A stretch of DNA of 31,222 nt from JAFIEN01 sp051859505 (lineage in GTDB: Bacteria; Pseudomonadota; Alphaproteobacteria; Rhodobacterales; Rhodobacteraceae). The stretch covers positions 1 to 31,222 of the forward strand of contig JBHYFN010000042.1 of the NCBI GenBank assembly GCA_051859505.1, in the 5' to 3' direction. Each line of letters opens with the position of its first letter. Position 1 is the first letter of the stretch. Under the pieces are notes generated by a model, which worked only from the letters and a program-made list of their open reading frames with translations, did not search any database and was not told where the DNA came from. Positions 16,340-24,694 of the stretch are shown one piece after another. Made by a program: the position numbers and the translations under genes.

Positions 16340-16873
16340 ATGAAAACACTGGAAGCATTCCTCCTCTCTCTGACGATCATGGAATCCGATGGGAATTATC
16401 AGGCCGTCAATACGTTGAATTTCCTCGGGGCTTATCAATTCGGGGAAGCCGCGCTGACCGATCTCGGCTTCGTCCGCTATGACGGAAACGCCTTTGACAA
16501 CAATTACAGCGGTGGCTGGACCGGCAAGCACGGCGTCTATTCGACGCGTGACTTCCTGAACAGCCGCCGGGCCCAGGATCTGGCCGCGCGTGAATGGGTC
16601 GAGCTGATGTGGCACTACATCGAGCTTCAGAACCTCGATGCCTATGCCTGGTCGGAAGTGGGCGGCATCACCCTCACCCCCAGCGCGATGCTTGCCGCGA
16701 CCCATCTGCTTGGCCCCGATTCGCTGGCCCAGTTCGTGCGGTCCAACGGCACGGTGGACCTTCGCGATCCCTACGGCACCCCCATCTCGCGATACATGAC
16801 GCAGCTGGCGGATTACCACATTCCCTTCGCCCCGAGTGCGCCGGTCATCGTGACGGCGGCTTCGGGTTCCTGA
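16340..16873 (+). CDS. Small lysozyme/transglycosylase-like protein
   Basis: A protein of 177 residues starting MKTLEAFLLSLTIMESDGNY. The pattern E-S-x-G-N-Y-x-A-V-N followed by FLGAYQFGEAAL resembles the active-site region of lysozyme-like transglycosylases, where the Glu is catalytic and the G-x-Y-Q segment lines the cleft. Other family features cannot be confirmed by eye. The Glu sits at about residue 15, leaving no room for a cleavable signal peptide. The ATG at 16340 has GCGGAGA upstream; an in-frame ATG at 16283 would add 19 residues. It stands alone on the plus strand between polysaccharide genes. Activity on peptidoglycan or on the locus polymer is a guess. Confidence 0.6.
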   Translation: MKTLEAFLLSLTIMESDGNYQAVNTLNFLGAYQFGEAALTDLGFVRYDGNAFDNNYSGGWTGKHGVYSTRDFLNSRRAQDLAAREWVELMWHYIELQNLDAYAWSEVGGITLTPSAMLAATHLLGPDSLAQFVRSNGTVDLRDPYGTPISRYMTQLADYHIPFAPSAPVIVTAASGS

Positions 16874-16878
16874 CGGAC

Positions 16879-16904
16879 GAAGGCCCGACGCCGAAAGGGC
16901 CTTC
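16879..16904. terminator. Hairpin between convergent genes
   Basis: GAAGGCCC (16879-16886) pairs exactly with GGGCCTTC (16897-16904) around a 10-nt loop. It lies just after the lysozyme-like stop and before the end of the acyltransferase remnant. It is a likely bidirectional terminator, although no T run follows. Confidence 0.6.
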
Positions 16905-16913
16905 TGATGCCGC

Positions 16914-17526
16914 TCAGGGCGGGCCGGCTTCGCTTGCGGCCCGCTCGATCCGCAGAAAGAACGCGCGTTCCTCTCCAAGGAAGCGCGCGGCCTCGATCGA
17001 GAGGTGCCCGGCATCGCGATACATGAAGATGTCGCCGATCCCTGTCCGGCACCGCCCGTCGGCGCAGATCAGATCGTGGAGAAAGACCACGGGCGATTCC
17101 TCGGAAAGCCCCCTCAGGAAATCATGGACGATCCAGCTGAGCGGAGAGATCTCCTCGGTGGTGAAATCGCAGGCTGACTCCGGATCGCCCCGAAGCGCGG
17201 CCCGGGCAAGCACCGTCCCGGTGACGGGGAAGAGGCCCCAGGCCGATGGCATCGGGTGCCGGAGTCGAACCAGACAAGCGCGCCGCGATCAAGACGAAAA
17301 GCGCCGGCAGGATGCGCCGGATCCGGCGCTCATGGAACCGCGCGAGGCTGAACCGGCCTTCGGCCAGATCGGCCACGATCAGCGATGTGATGAGATAGCC
17401 GGAAACGACAGGGAAGATGTCCACGCCCAGAGAGCCGCCCGGCATCAGGCGGGGGTCGGCATGAAACAGGATGACAGCCGAAACGGCTATCGCCCGCAGG
17501 CCGTCGATATGTGGCCGATAGATCAT
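16914..17526 (-). pseudogene. Remnant of an OafA-type acyltransferase
   Basis: The 5' part (start 17526) encodes the clear N-terminus of a membrane acyltransferase-3 protein: YRPHIDGLRAIAVSAVILFHAD, GVDIFPVVSGYLITSLI, RFSLARFHERRIRRILPALF. Homology stops after about 95 residues and the frame runs into a meaningless tail. From about 17260 to 16914 a different frame encodes the C-terminus of the same family, ending in the SGNH-type motif YRDAGHLS. The full protein is usually about 600-650 residues, so most of the membrane core is missing and the two ends are out of frame. It lies 40 bp after the glycosyltransferase gene in the same direction, so it was probably the O-acetyltransferase of the same polymer operon. 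Confidence 0.82.
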
Positions 17527-17566
17527 GCGGAGCCAGGGCTCCCGAAGCCGGCCCAGGAGGACGGGA

Positions 17567-20500
17567 TCATTCCGCGGGTTCCATCCGCTTCGGTGCGCTG
17601 CCGGCCCCGGCAGGCCAGCCTGTGCCGGCGCTGTGCTTGCGGAAGACCCCGCCGGTCCGATCCAGCTTGTTCCAGCCGGCCATCTGGCCGATCAGCGCAT
17701 GCCAGATCGCGTTGATGGTCGAAACGTACAGAAGCTGCCGATAGCCGAACCGCAGCACCGGCACCAAAGCCAGGAGCTTCCAGTCGAAGCGCCTTTCGTA
17801 TCTCAGGGCGACCACCGTGTTGAGCATGTCGAGCCCGGTCAGGATGAAGTAGCTGACAAAGACGATCACCGGCAGACCCGACCAGCTCATCCCCTCGCCG
17901 CTGGCAAGGATCATGGCGGATTTGACCAGCAGGATGATCAGCAAGAGATCGACAAGCGGCGACAGCAGGCTCGACACCAGCCCGAACCAGATCGCATCCA
18001 CGATGGAAATGCCGACCGTCCGCCGTTCGGCAATGGCGCCGCGATGTTTCCAGGACACTTCGAACATCCCGAAGGTCCAGCGCAGCCGCTGCCGCATGAA
18101 GGCCCGGACCGTTGCCGGCGCTTCGGTCACGGCGCGGGCCTGTTCCTGGAAACGCACGCGGTAGCCGGCACGGTGAACGGCCACGGTCAGATCGGCATCC
18201 TCGGTGATCGTCTCGCCGGAAAAGCCGTCGGCGGCCATCACCGCTTCGGTCCGCCAGGCGCCCACCGCGCCGGGAACGACGAGGATCCCTTCGAAAACCT
18301 CATAGGCCCGCCGCATGATGTGCTGGCTGACAAGGTATTCGAGCGTCTGGCAGGCCGTGATGAAGTTTTCGCGGTTGCCCACCTCGACAAGTCCGGCGAC
18401 CGCTCCGACCTTTTCTTCCTTGAACGGTTGCATCAGCAAGCCGATCGTATCCGGGAAGAACAGCGAATCCGCATCCGCGATGATGAAATAGGGCGTGGTG
18501 ATGACCGACAGCCCGTGGTTCGCCGCGCGCCATTTGCCCTGGTTTTGCTGGTGCAGAAGGATGACCCGGTCGTCGCTGCCGAAAGCGGTCAGGGCCCGGG
18601 TATAGGTCTGGTCGGTCGAGCCATCGTCGACGATGACGATCCGCAGGTTCGGATAGTCGGATTCAAGAAGCGAGCCGATGCACCGCTCGATCACCAGTTC
18701 CTCGTTGAAGGCAGGCACGATCACCGTCACCGGCGGCGTGAACTCCGGGTCGAAGCCCTTGCGGGAACCGCGCCAGATCGCGAGGCCCAGATAGATCAGC
18801 GACCGGATGCCGGCAAAGACCACAAGGCCCAGAAACAGTGCCGTCAGCCCGAACAGCCAGAAGCGCAAGCTGCCGAAGACGATCCCGTCGCGCCAGGGGG
18901 AGGCTTCGGATACCAGCGGCATCGCCTGTTCGGGGGCAAGGCCTGCGCCCTCATGCAGGGCGCGGAAGCCGAACCCTTCGGAGCGCAGCCCCACCAGGAT
19001 CGACGGAAGCAGCTCGACAACATTCGCCGCGTTCCAGGGGCCAAGCTCGAAGGTGATGACGCCGCTGCTGCCAAGGGCGGCCTCGTCCCGGATCCGCGTG
19101 ATGAAGCCGGCCGGCTCGAAACGGCCATAGGGGGCGGTGATCCCCGAGAAGACAACAAGCTGGCCACGATCCAGCAACCGTGCCGCCGTCTCGATCTGCT
19201 CGTGACGCGGCAGACCCTGCCGGCTGTCCAGCTGATTGCGGTAAAAGATCGTCTGCGTTCCGGTTTCGCGGGCCAGAAGGTGCAAGGTGCCGTTGTCGAC
19301 CAGAGCCGAGATCTCGGCAGGATCGAAACGGCGGGGCGCCGGCTGCAGGATCCCGATGTCATGCCCCGCCCTGCGCAGTTCTTCGACCAGGCCCGGATTG
19401 GCAAGGATCGTCGTGCCATCCACGAAAAAGGTCGCCGCGATCCCCGCCTCGGACAGGGTCCGAAGCAGGGCCTGGCTCTCGGCCTTTCGCGGCAGGCCTT
19501 CGAAGGTGAGGTAAAGGCTCTCTTCGGCCTGTGCGCCGCCCAGGATCGCCATGTTGGGCCGCGGCGGGATCTCGTAGGCGGCGGCAAGGGTCCGACGCTC
19601 CGGGCCGGTGCGGGTCACGATCCGCTGGCCGGTGATGGCGGGTTCGAAATCGATCAGGAACGGCCCCCTGCCGTCCATCTGAAGGATGTGATCCAGATGC
19701 ACCGGACGGTTCAGCAGCTCTTCGGCCGCCTCGACCGTCATCTCGGGGTCAAGCAGGGACCAGACGGCCGGATCCTCGTAGCCCAGGGGCCAGATCGCCA
19801 CGGCCTGACGGGGGTCCAGTCGGCTCAGCTGGTTGTAGAAGGTGGCGGCATCAAGCAGCCAGACATCGTTCAGACGGCGCGCGTCGTCGACAAAGCGCAT
19901 GCGAAAGGTGCCAAGCTCTTCGTTGAGCACGGCGCTGCTTTCGGTCGTGGCCATCAGGCTCATCGTCTCGGCATAGGTCAGGCGCCGTGGCGCGGCCCTG
20001 CTGCTTTGCCAGGCATAGCCGAACCCGCCCGGAGCGATCACAAGCTTGTCTGCGGGAACAAGCCCGGTCACGCGGGCAATATTCTCGGCCACCCAGTCGG
20101 ACGAGGCCAGCGGCATGGTCGGCCGGTCGGGTTCGGCAAAGGCCTTCAGGACCACCAGATCGACCGCCTGGATCAGCCAGGGATCCTCGACGAACCGGGC
20201 GTCGATGCCGCCGATCACGCAGAACGGCAGATCGAACCAGTCGCGCCAGGCCCGGATCGTGGCGGTGAGCAGCATCGGATCGGTTGCCGGCGCGTTGGAC
20301 AGATCGAGGCAGATCCCGTCGACGGCCCCCCGGTCGACATGCCGGTTCAGATCGAACCTGACCTGCCACTGATCCGAGGAGGAGCCGAGCATCCGGTCCA
20401 GGGCATCGGACGAGGCGCCGCCGCGCAATCCGATGACCTCGAATACCTTGGCATCGGGGCCGACAGCCTCGGGCCCGGGGGTCGGTGCCACCCGGGCCAC

Positions 20501-20941
20501 CGAGGCGGTTGCAAGGTCAAGCTGGTAGGTCTCGGCCAGAACGAGATCGACTGCGGCGCAGGCCAGCGCCGGAGAGCTGGAGGCCGCCCGATCGAGGGCC
20601 GGCAGGAAAGCCGCGACTGTTCGGTCCGGGGTGGCCGCGGGCGCGTGCGGGCCGCTGCAGGCGTGTCGGGACGGCCCGTCCGTGAAAAGGATCGTTCGGT
20701 CGGTGCCAAGCTCGACTGCTTCTGCGGCAGAGGCATGCAAAGCCGTCAGAGCGGCGTCCCCTCCCGAATGGGCTGGCAGATCCTTCATGCGAAGGGCAAA
20801 GTCGAAGGCCAATCCCAGGACAGCCAGAAGCCCGATCAGGAAAACCAGGCGGACCGCCACTCGCCGACGACCGGACCGGTCTTCGAAGACATGGACAGGC
20901 GTTGCTTCTTGCCTCGTCTGGGGTAGCCTGTCGTCATGCAT
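17567..20941 (-). CDS. Membrane glycosyltransferase fused to GH18-like and NodB-like domains
   Basis: A 1124-residue protein. A transmembrane helix near residues 27-50 is followed by a GH18-like domain (about 90-440), a NodB-like domain (about 470-690), a helix pair, a GT2 domain (about 735-960) and several C-terminal helices. The GT2 domain has VTVIVPAFNEE (738 on), DADS (823-826), TEDADL (ED at 914-915) and QRLRW (951-955), as in processive synthases such as PgaC and NodC. The outer domains look inactive: the GH18 motif DxxDxDxE reads DGICLDLS (208-215), and the NodB motifs TFDDGP and HxxxH read TFEGLP (479 on) and ILQPAP (530 on). It probably polymerises an aminosugar chain and guides it through the periplasm. 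The start at 20941 lacks a good ribosome site. Confidence 0.88.
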   Translation of the reverse strand: MHDDRLPQTRQEATPVHVFEDRSGRRRVAVRLVFLIGLLAVLGLAFDFALRMKDLPAHSGGDAALTALHASAAEAVELGTDRTILFTDGPSRHACSGPHAPAATPDRTVAAFLPALDRAASSSPALACAAVDLVLAETYQLDLATASVARVAPTPGPEAVGPDAKVFEVIGLRGGASSDALDRMLGSSSDQWQVRFDLNRHVDRGAVDGICLDLSNAPATDPMLLTATIRAWRDWFDLPFCVIGGIDARFVEDPWLIQAVDLVVLKAFAEPDRPTMPLASSDWVAENIARVTGLVPADKLVIAPGGFGYAWQSSRAAPRRLTYAETMSLMATTESSAVLNEELGTFRMRFVDDARRLNDVWLLDAATFYNQLSRLDPRQAVAIWPLGYEDPAVWSLLDPEMTVEAAEELLNRPVHLDHILQMDGRGPFLIDFEPAITGQRIVTRTGPERRTLAAAYEIPPRPNMAILGGAQAEESLYLTFEGLPRKAESQALLRTLSEAGIAATFFVDGTTILANPGLVEELRRAGHDIGILQPAPRRFDPAEISALVDNGTLHLLARETGTQTIFYRNQLDSRQGLPRHEQIETAARLLDRGQLVVFSGITAPYGRFEPAGFITRIRDEAALGSSGVITFELGPWNAANVVELLPSILVGLRSEGFGFRALHEGAGLAPEQAMPLVSEASPWRDGIVFGSLRFWLFGLTALFLGLVVFAGIRSLIYLGLAIWRGSRKGFDPEFTPPVTVIVPAFNEELVIERCIGSLLESDYPNLRIVIVDDGSTDQTYTRALTAFGSDDRVILLHQQNQGKWRAANHGLSVITTPYFIIADADSLFFPDTIGLLMQPFKEEKVGAVAGLVEVGNRENFITACQTLEYLVSQHIMRRAYEVFEGILVVPGAVGAWRTEAVMAADGFSGETITEDADLTVAVHRAGYRVRFQEQARAVTEAPATVRAFMRQRLRWTFGMFEVSWKHRGAIAERRTVGISIVDAIWFGLVSSLLSPLVDLLLIILLVKSAMILASGEGMSWSGLPVIVFVSYFILTGLDMLNTVVALRYERRFDWKLLALVPVLRFGYRQLLYVSTINAIWHALIGQMAGWNKLDRTGGVFRKHSAGTGWPAGAGSAPKRMEPAE

Positions 20942-21076
20942 CTTGGGGTCGCTGTCGCGTCGCCGTGGACCGGGAAAGGTAGCGAAAATTGGATACAGAA
21001 AACACTCAAATTAGAGTCATACCTGCAATTATAGAATTTACGAAGGATTTTGGCGATTGAACGCTCGAGTCCGCCA
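20942..21076. promoter_or_regulatory. AT-rich divergent promoter region of the polysaccharide locus
   Basis: This 135-bp region between the divergent glycosyltransferase and DUF3131 genes is much richer in A/T than its surroundings, especially 20980-21050. It should hold both promoters. A weak candidate on the plus strand is TTGGAT, 17 bp, TAGAGT. I cannot assign boxes with confidence. Confidence 0.4.
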
Positions 21077-23632
21077 ATGAATCGGAACCGCCCCCTTTTG
21101 TTGACGCGACGTCAACTGTTGCGTATTGGGGTAATGTCATCCGCTATAGTTGTATTGGGTGTAGGGGCGCAATCCCAGGTTGAAAACCTTTCCGCCTGTC
21201 TGATCGTGATTGCAGATGCCGGGCCCGATCTGGCGGCGGGCGATCTTGAGCAGATCCTTTCGGAGTTCAGCCGACGGGGCATTCCCGTGACTTTCGCGCT
21301 CTCGTCCGGGGAACTCGGCGCCTCGCCGGTATCGGAACAGGCACTTCTTTTGCGCGCCTTCGCCGAGCGCGAGGTCGGGCTATTCGAGATCGCGGCACCT
21401 CTGGATGTGATCGCCGACGAAAGTCGCTATTTCCAGATGCGGGATGCCGGAGCGCTCCGGGCCGATCTGACGCGGACATTCGGCGCGGAATTCGCCGGCC
21501 AGGTGACGACCATCTGCCACAGACCGGACGAGGCCACCCTGGACCTGCCCGCCTTTCGCTCTGCCGGGTTCCAGATATCGATCCAGCCCGGTGGCGACCC
21601 GGATTTTTCGGCGGAATTCGTCGGACGAAGCCAGCTCATGTTGCGCGGGGGAGGGGTGCTGCCCCTGGACGGCGACCCGCGCAGTGTCGTTGCCCAGGTC
21701 GAAGCGGCAATGGAAAGCGGGCGCGACACATTGCTCACGCTGTCGCTCGCGGGCATCACTTCGGAAAACCTCGCTTCGGTTCAAACACTTGTCGGGGCGG
21801 TTGCCGAACAGATCCTCGCCGAGGCAATGGCGCGATCCTTCTACCTGACCCGGCCGACGGATTATCTGCTGCAGTTCGGCCCGCCCCTTCAGCCCGAGTT
21901 TGCGCTGCTGCTCGATTATCCCGACGATCCCGCCGGGCAAGAGGCGATTTCCGCCTTTGCAATGACCCTGTCGGAATTCGCCGTGCCCGCGACGCTGATT
22001 GCGGATCCCGGTGTTGAAGGATTGCCCGAAGGGATTGATATCCTTCCGGTTTGGCGACCATTGGCCGATCCGATGGGCCTGTCTCAGGATATCCTGCCCG
22101 GCATCCTCTATCTGCCGGAACCTGTCGATGCGGCGGCGCTGCCGCCTGTCGCCACCATCGTCGACGGAACGTCCGGGGACCGCGCCCCGACTGCGCTGGG
22201 CGCGGATGGCCGTCTGCACCTTGTGCCGTCGGACTGGTCCGATCTGGCCGCGCGGCCCTGGCCCGCGACTGGCAGTTTCGCCCTGCGGATCCGCTGGGCG
22301 GACATTGCCACCAACATGCAGCAAACCGCCCTCCTGCGGCGGATCACGACAGCGGCGCAGCAGGGGCAGGTCCGGTTCAAGACGCTGCCAGAGTTTGTCG
22401 ATCAGATCCTTGCGCCCGAGCCGCTGCACACAAGGCTGTGGTCCACGCTCGCACGACGGCAAAGCGACCCTCCGGTCCTGCGGACGCTTCTGGGCCCCGA
22501 GCGTGACCAGCTGCTTGACGACGCCGCCGTCGCATGGAGCTTTATCGAGAGATTTACCAGCCCTTTCACAGGCTTATGCGCGGGAACCGTGCAGGGAGGC
22601 CCCAACCAGCGCGTCAACCGCGAGGCGACCTACTGGGATCTCGCAAGCCAGATGCAGGGCATCATCGCCGCCTCCGAACTCGGGATCATCCCGGAAGACG
22701 ACGCCCGCGACAGGCTGGATCTCATGGTGCGGAACCTGCCTCAGGGCCGGGTCCAGAACTACAGCCTGCCGCCCGCGATGTTCAACACCAGCCGCGATCT
22801 TGCCGTGGTCACGCCGGGTTTCGACAGCTGCGATGTCGGGCGGTTCCTGATCGCGCTTCGCATGGCGGAAGAGAGCGGCCTGCTGCCACCGGACGCGGCG
22901 GATGCCGTCCTCGGGGGATGGGATCTTGACCGGACGGTGATTGACGGCCGGACCTTTGATCACGATGGCCGCGCCTGGCGGGATGTCACCAAATCCCATT
23001 GCACGCCCTATATCGCCCCGGTCTTTGCGCAGATCGGATTGCCGTTGCAGCCGCTTTATCCGCCGGTGCCAAGCCGGTTGGGCTACAAGCCCGCGGCCGA
23101 TGACCTGATGCGCCTGCTTTACGCGGCCGCCTCTCTGGGATCTTTCGGCACCGAGCCGCTTCTGCTTGAGGCGATCGAACTTGGCGCAAGCCCGGAATCG
23201 GCTTTTCTGGCCGATGTGCTTTTCGATGCGCAACTCGGATGGTACGAGGAGACGGGCGAATTGAAGGCGGTTTCGGAGAATCCGCTGAATGTTCCGCCCT
23301 GGTTCACCTATCAGGGTTTGAGGATCGACCGGCTGGGCGCCGAAGCCTGGACCATCCTCAGCCTCGATCAATCCGCGGCCTTCCAGACCGAAAGTTTCAG
23401 GCGCAGCATCGAGGTGGTAAGCTCCAAATCGGCCTATCTCTGGGCTGCTGCCTATCCGCATCCCTATTCGGATCTTCTGATCGACCTGATCCGCGAGAAG
23501 GCGAAGATCGACGGGTTCGGATTTTCGGTCGGGGTCTTTGCGGAGTCGATGCTGCCGATGGAGAATTACAGTGATCTGAATACGAACGGGATCATTCTTT
23601 CAGCCATCCGCACGATCCTGCGCAACGGATAG
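21077..23632 (+). CDS. Tat-exported DUF3131 protein with NodB-like N-terminal domains
   Basis: An 851-residue protein from the ATG at 21077; a TTG at 21050 would add nine residues but sits only 2 nt after AAGGA. The N-terminus has a twin-arginine signal (LLLTRRQLLRIGVM, then a hydrophobic core). Two stretches (about 35-235 and 260-450) resemble NodB folds but lack the metal-binding His pair. Residues from about 484 to the end match DUF3131: AVAWSFIERFTSPFTGLC, then REATYWDLASQMQGIIAASE and GFDSCDVGRFLIALRMAEES. That domain has an (alpha/alpha)6 glucoamylase-like look. It is divergent from the glycosyltransferase. Binding, cleaving or modifying the exported polymer in the periplasm is inferred; no activity is established for this type. 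Confidence 0.8.
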   Translation: MNRNRPLLLTRRQLLRIGVMSSAIVVLGVGAQSQVENLSACLIVIADAGPDLAAGDLEQILSEFSRRGIPVTFALSSGELGASPVSEQALLLRAFAEREVGLFEIAAPLDVIADESRYFQMRDAGALRADLTRTFGAEFAGQVTTICHRPDEATLDLPAFRSAGFQISIQPGGDPDFSAEFVGRSQLMLRGGGVLPLDGDPRSVVAQVEAAMESGRDTLLTLSLAGITSENLASVQTLVGAVAEQILAEAMARSFYLTRPTDYLLQFGPPLQPEFALLLDYPDDPAGQEAISAFAMTLSEFAVPATLIADPGVEGLPEGIDILPVWRPLADPMGLSQDILPGILYLPEPVDAAALPPVATIVDGTSGDRAPTALGADGRLHLVPSDWSDLAARPWPATGSFALRIRWADIATNMQQTALLRRITTAAQQGQVRFKTLPEFVDQILAPEPLHTRLWSTLARRQSDPPVLRTLLGPERDQLLDDAAVAWSFIERFTSPFTGLCAGTVQGGPNQRVNREATYWDLASQMQGIIAASELGIIPEDDARDRLDLMVRNLPQGRVQNYSLPPAMFNTSRDLAVVTPGFDSCDVGRFLIALRMAEESGLLPPDAADAVLGGWDLDRTVIDGRTFDHDGRAWRDVTKSHCTPYIAPVFAQIGLPLQPLYPPVPSRLGYKPAADDLMRLLYAAASLGSFGTEPLLLEAIELGASPESAFLADVLFDAQLGWYEETGELKAVSENPLNVPPWFTYQGLRIDRLGAEAWTILSLDQSAAFQTESFRRSIEVVSSKSAYLWAAAYPHPYSDLLIDLIREKAKIDGFGFSVGVFAESMLPMENYSDLNTNGIILSAIRTILRNG

Positions 23633-23649
23633 CGGCGGGGCGATTCGCC

Positions 23650-24600
23650 TCAGTTGCCCCAGACCACGGCGTTCTCGTGCCGCTTGATCAGGGTCCGAAG
23701 CTCGCTGAACCCGTCAAGGATATGGCGCGAGAGTTTCTCGGAGGCCGGCAGCCGTGCCGCACCCTCCATCCGCAGGATCCCCAGCGACCTGTCCGGCTGC
23801 GGGATCGGGACGGGCAGCACCGTGACCTTGCCGGTGTGGCGGAAGGCGAAGATCACCGAATGGGGCAGGACGGTCAGGGCATCCGTCTCTTCCAGGTAGT
23901 TCAGCACCGACAGAAGCGACCCGCCGGAATAGCGGATCGCCACTTCCGTCATGCCGATGGACAGAAGGATCGCATGCAGATCCGCCAGCAGGGGAGAGCC
24001 GGGCAGGGGCGCGATCCAGGGCACGTCAAGCAGATCGCGCGCGCTGATCCGGCGCTTCTTGAGCAGCGGATGGCGGGCGTTGCAGGCCACCACGTTGCGG
24101 CCGGGAAGGATCTCGGTGAAGCTGAAGCCCGATCCGGCATCCACCACCCCCAGCGGGCAGATCGCAAGGTCCAGCTGGTTCGACAGGATCCCGGCCTGCA
24201 GCTCGGGCAGGTTGCCATAGGACTGGTCGACGCGGATATCGGGCTCGATCCGCTGGAACTCGCCGATCATGCGGCTGATGAAGGCATCCATGAAGAAGGG
24301 CACGCCCGCGATGCGCACCGTGCCAAGGCTGCCGCGCTGAAAGCTCTGTACCGTTTCGGATGCCTTGCGCGACGCCTCGAGGATCACCTTGCCATGCGCG
24401 GCCAGCTGGCGGCCGATCAAGGTGGGCACCAGAGGGCGGCGGCCGGGTTCGAACAGCGCCTCGCCCAGCCGCTTTTCCATGTTCGACAGGGTGCGCGACA
24501 CGGCCGGTTGCGACAGGCCCAGGCGCAGCGCGCCTTCGGTGACGCCGCCCGCCTCGACCACGGCGGCAAGCTGGGCAAGGTGACTTTCAGGGAACTTCAT
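23650..24600 (-). CDS. LysR family transcriptional regulator
   Basis: A regulator of 316 residues. The winged helix-turn-helix is LAQLAAVVEAGGVTEGALRLGLSQPAVSRTLSNMEKRLG in outline (residues 8-46), followed by the effector-binding domain. It diverges from the ring-cleavage operon across a 94-bp gap with an LTTR-type dyad, so it most likely controls that operon in response to an aromatic substrate or intermediate. Its 3' end faces the DUF3131 gene only 17 bp away. Confidence 0.92.
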   Translation of the reverse strand: MKFPESHLAQLAAVVEAGGVTEGALRLGLSQPAVSRTLSNMEKRLGEALFEPGRRPLVPTLIGRQLAAHGKVILEASRKASETVQSFQRGSLGTVRIAGVPFFMDAFISRMIGEFQRIEPDIRVDQSYGNLPELQAGILSNQLDLAICPLGVVDAGSGFSFTEILPGRNVVACNARHPLLKKRRISARDLLDVPWIAPLPGSPLLADLHAILLSIGMTEVAIRYSGGSLLSVLNYLEETDALTVLPHSVIFAFRHTGKVTVLPVPIPQPDRSLGILRMEGAARLPASEKLSRHILDGFSELRTLIKRHENAVVWGN

Positions 24601-24606
24601 AACAAA

Positions 24607-24634
24607 TTGCTATATCGACTGCGCAAAAATCGAT
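24607..24634. promoter_or_regulatory. Candidate LysR-type operator
   Basis: ATCGA (24614-24618) and TCGAT (24630-24634) form a dyad with an 11-bp spacer. TTGC (24607-24610) and GCAA (24623-24626) form an overlapping one. The region is the AT-rich divergent gap between the LysR gene and its likely target operon, where such regulators normally bind. Confidence 0.45.
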
Positions 24635-24694
24635 CCACAAAATAATCTCCCTGCCTAATTTTCTTTCGCAAGAGAAACCGGGGAGGGGTTCGCG

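Noticed and set aside
16246..16482. A 78-codon frame with a good ribosome site (AGAGGA before ATG) overlapping the lysozyme-like gene
   Set aside because: It has no recognisable domain and overlaps the lysozyme-like gene in another frame for over half its length. It could be a leader peptide, but nothing else supports it.
17525..20926. A 1133-residue open frame on the plus strand opposite the glycosyltransferase fusion
   Set aside because: Its translation is rich in His, Gln, Arg and Asp with no domain, as expected for the antisense of a high-GC gene; the minus strand encodes recognisable GT2 motifs.
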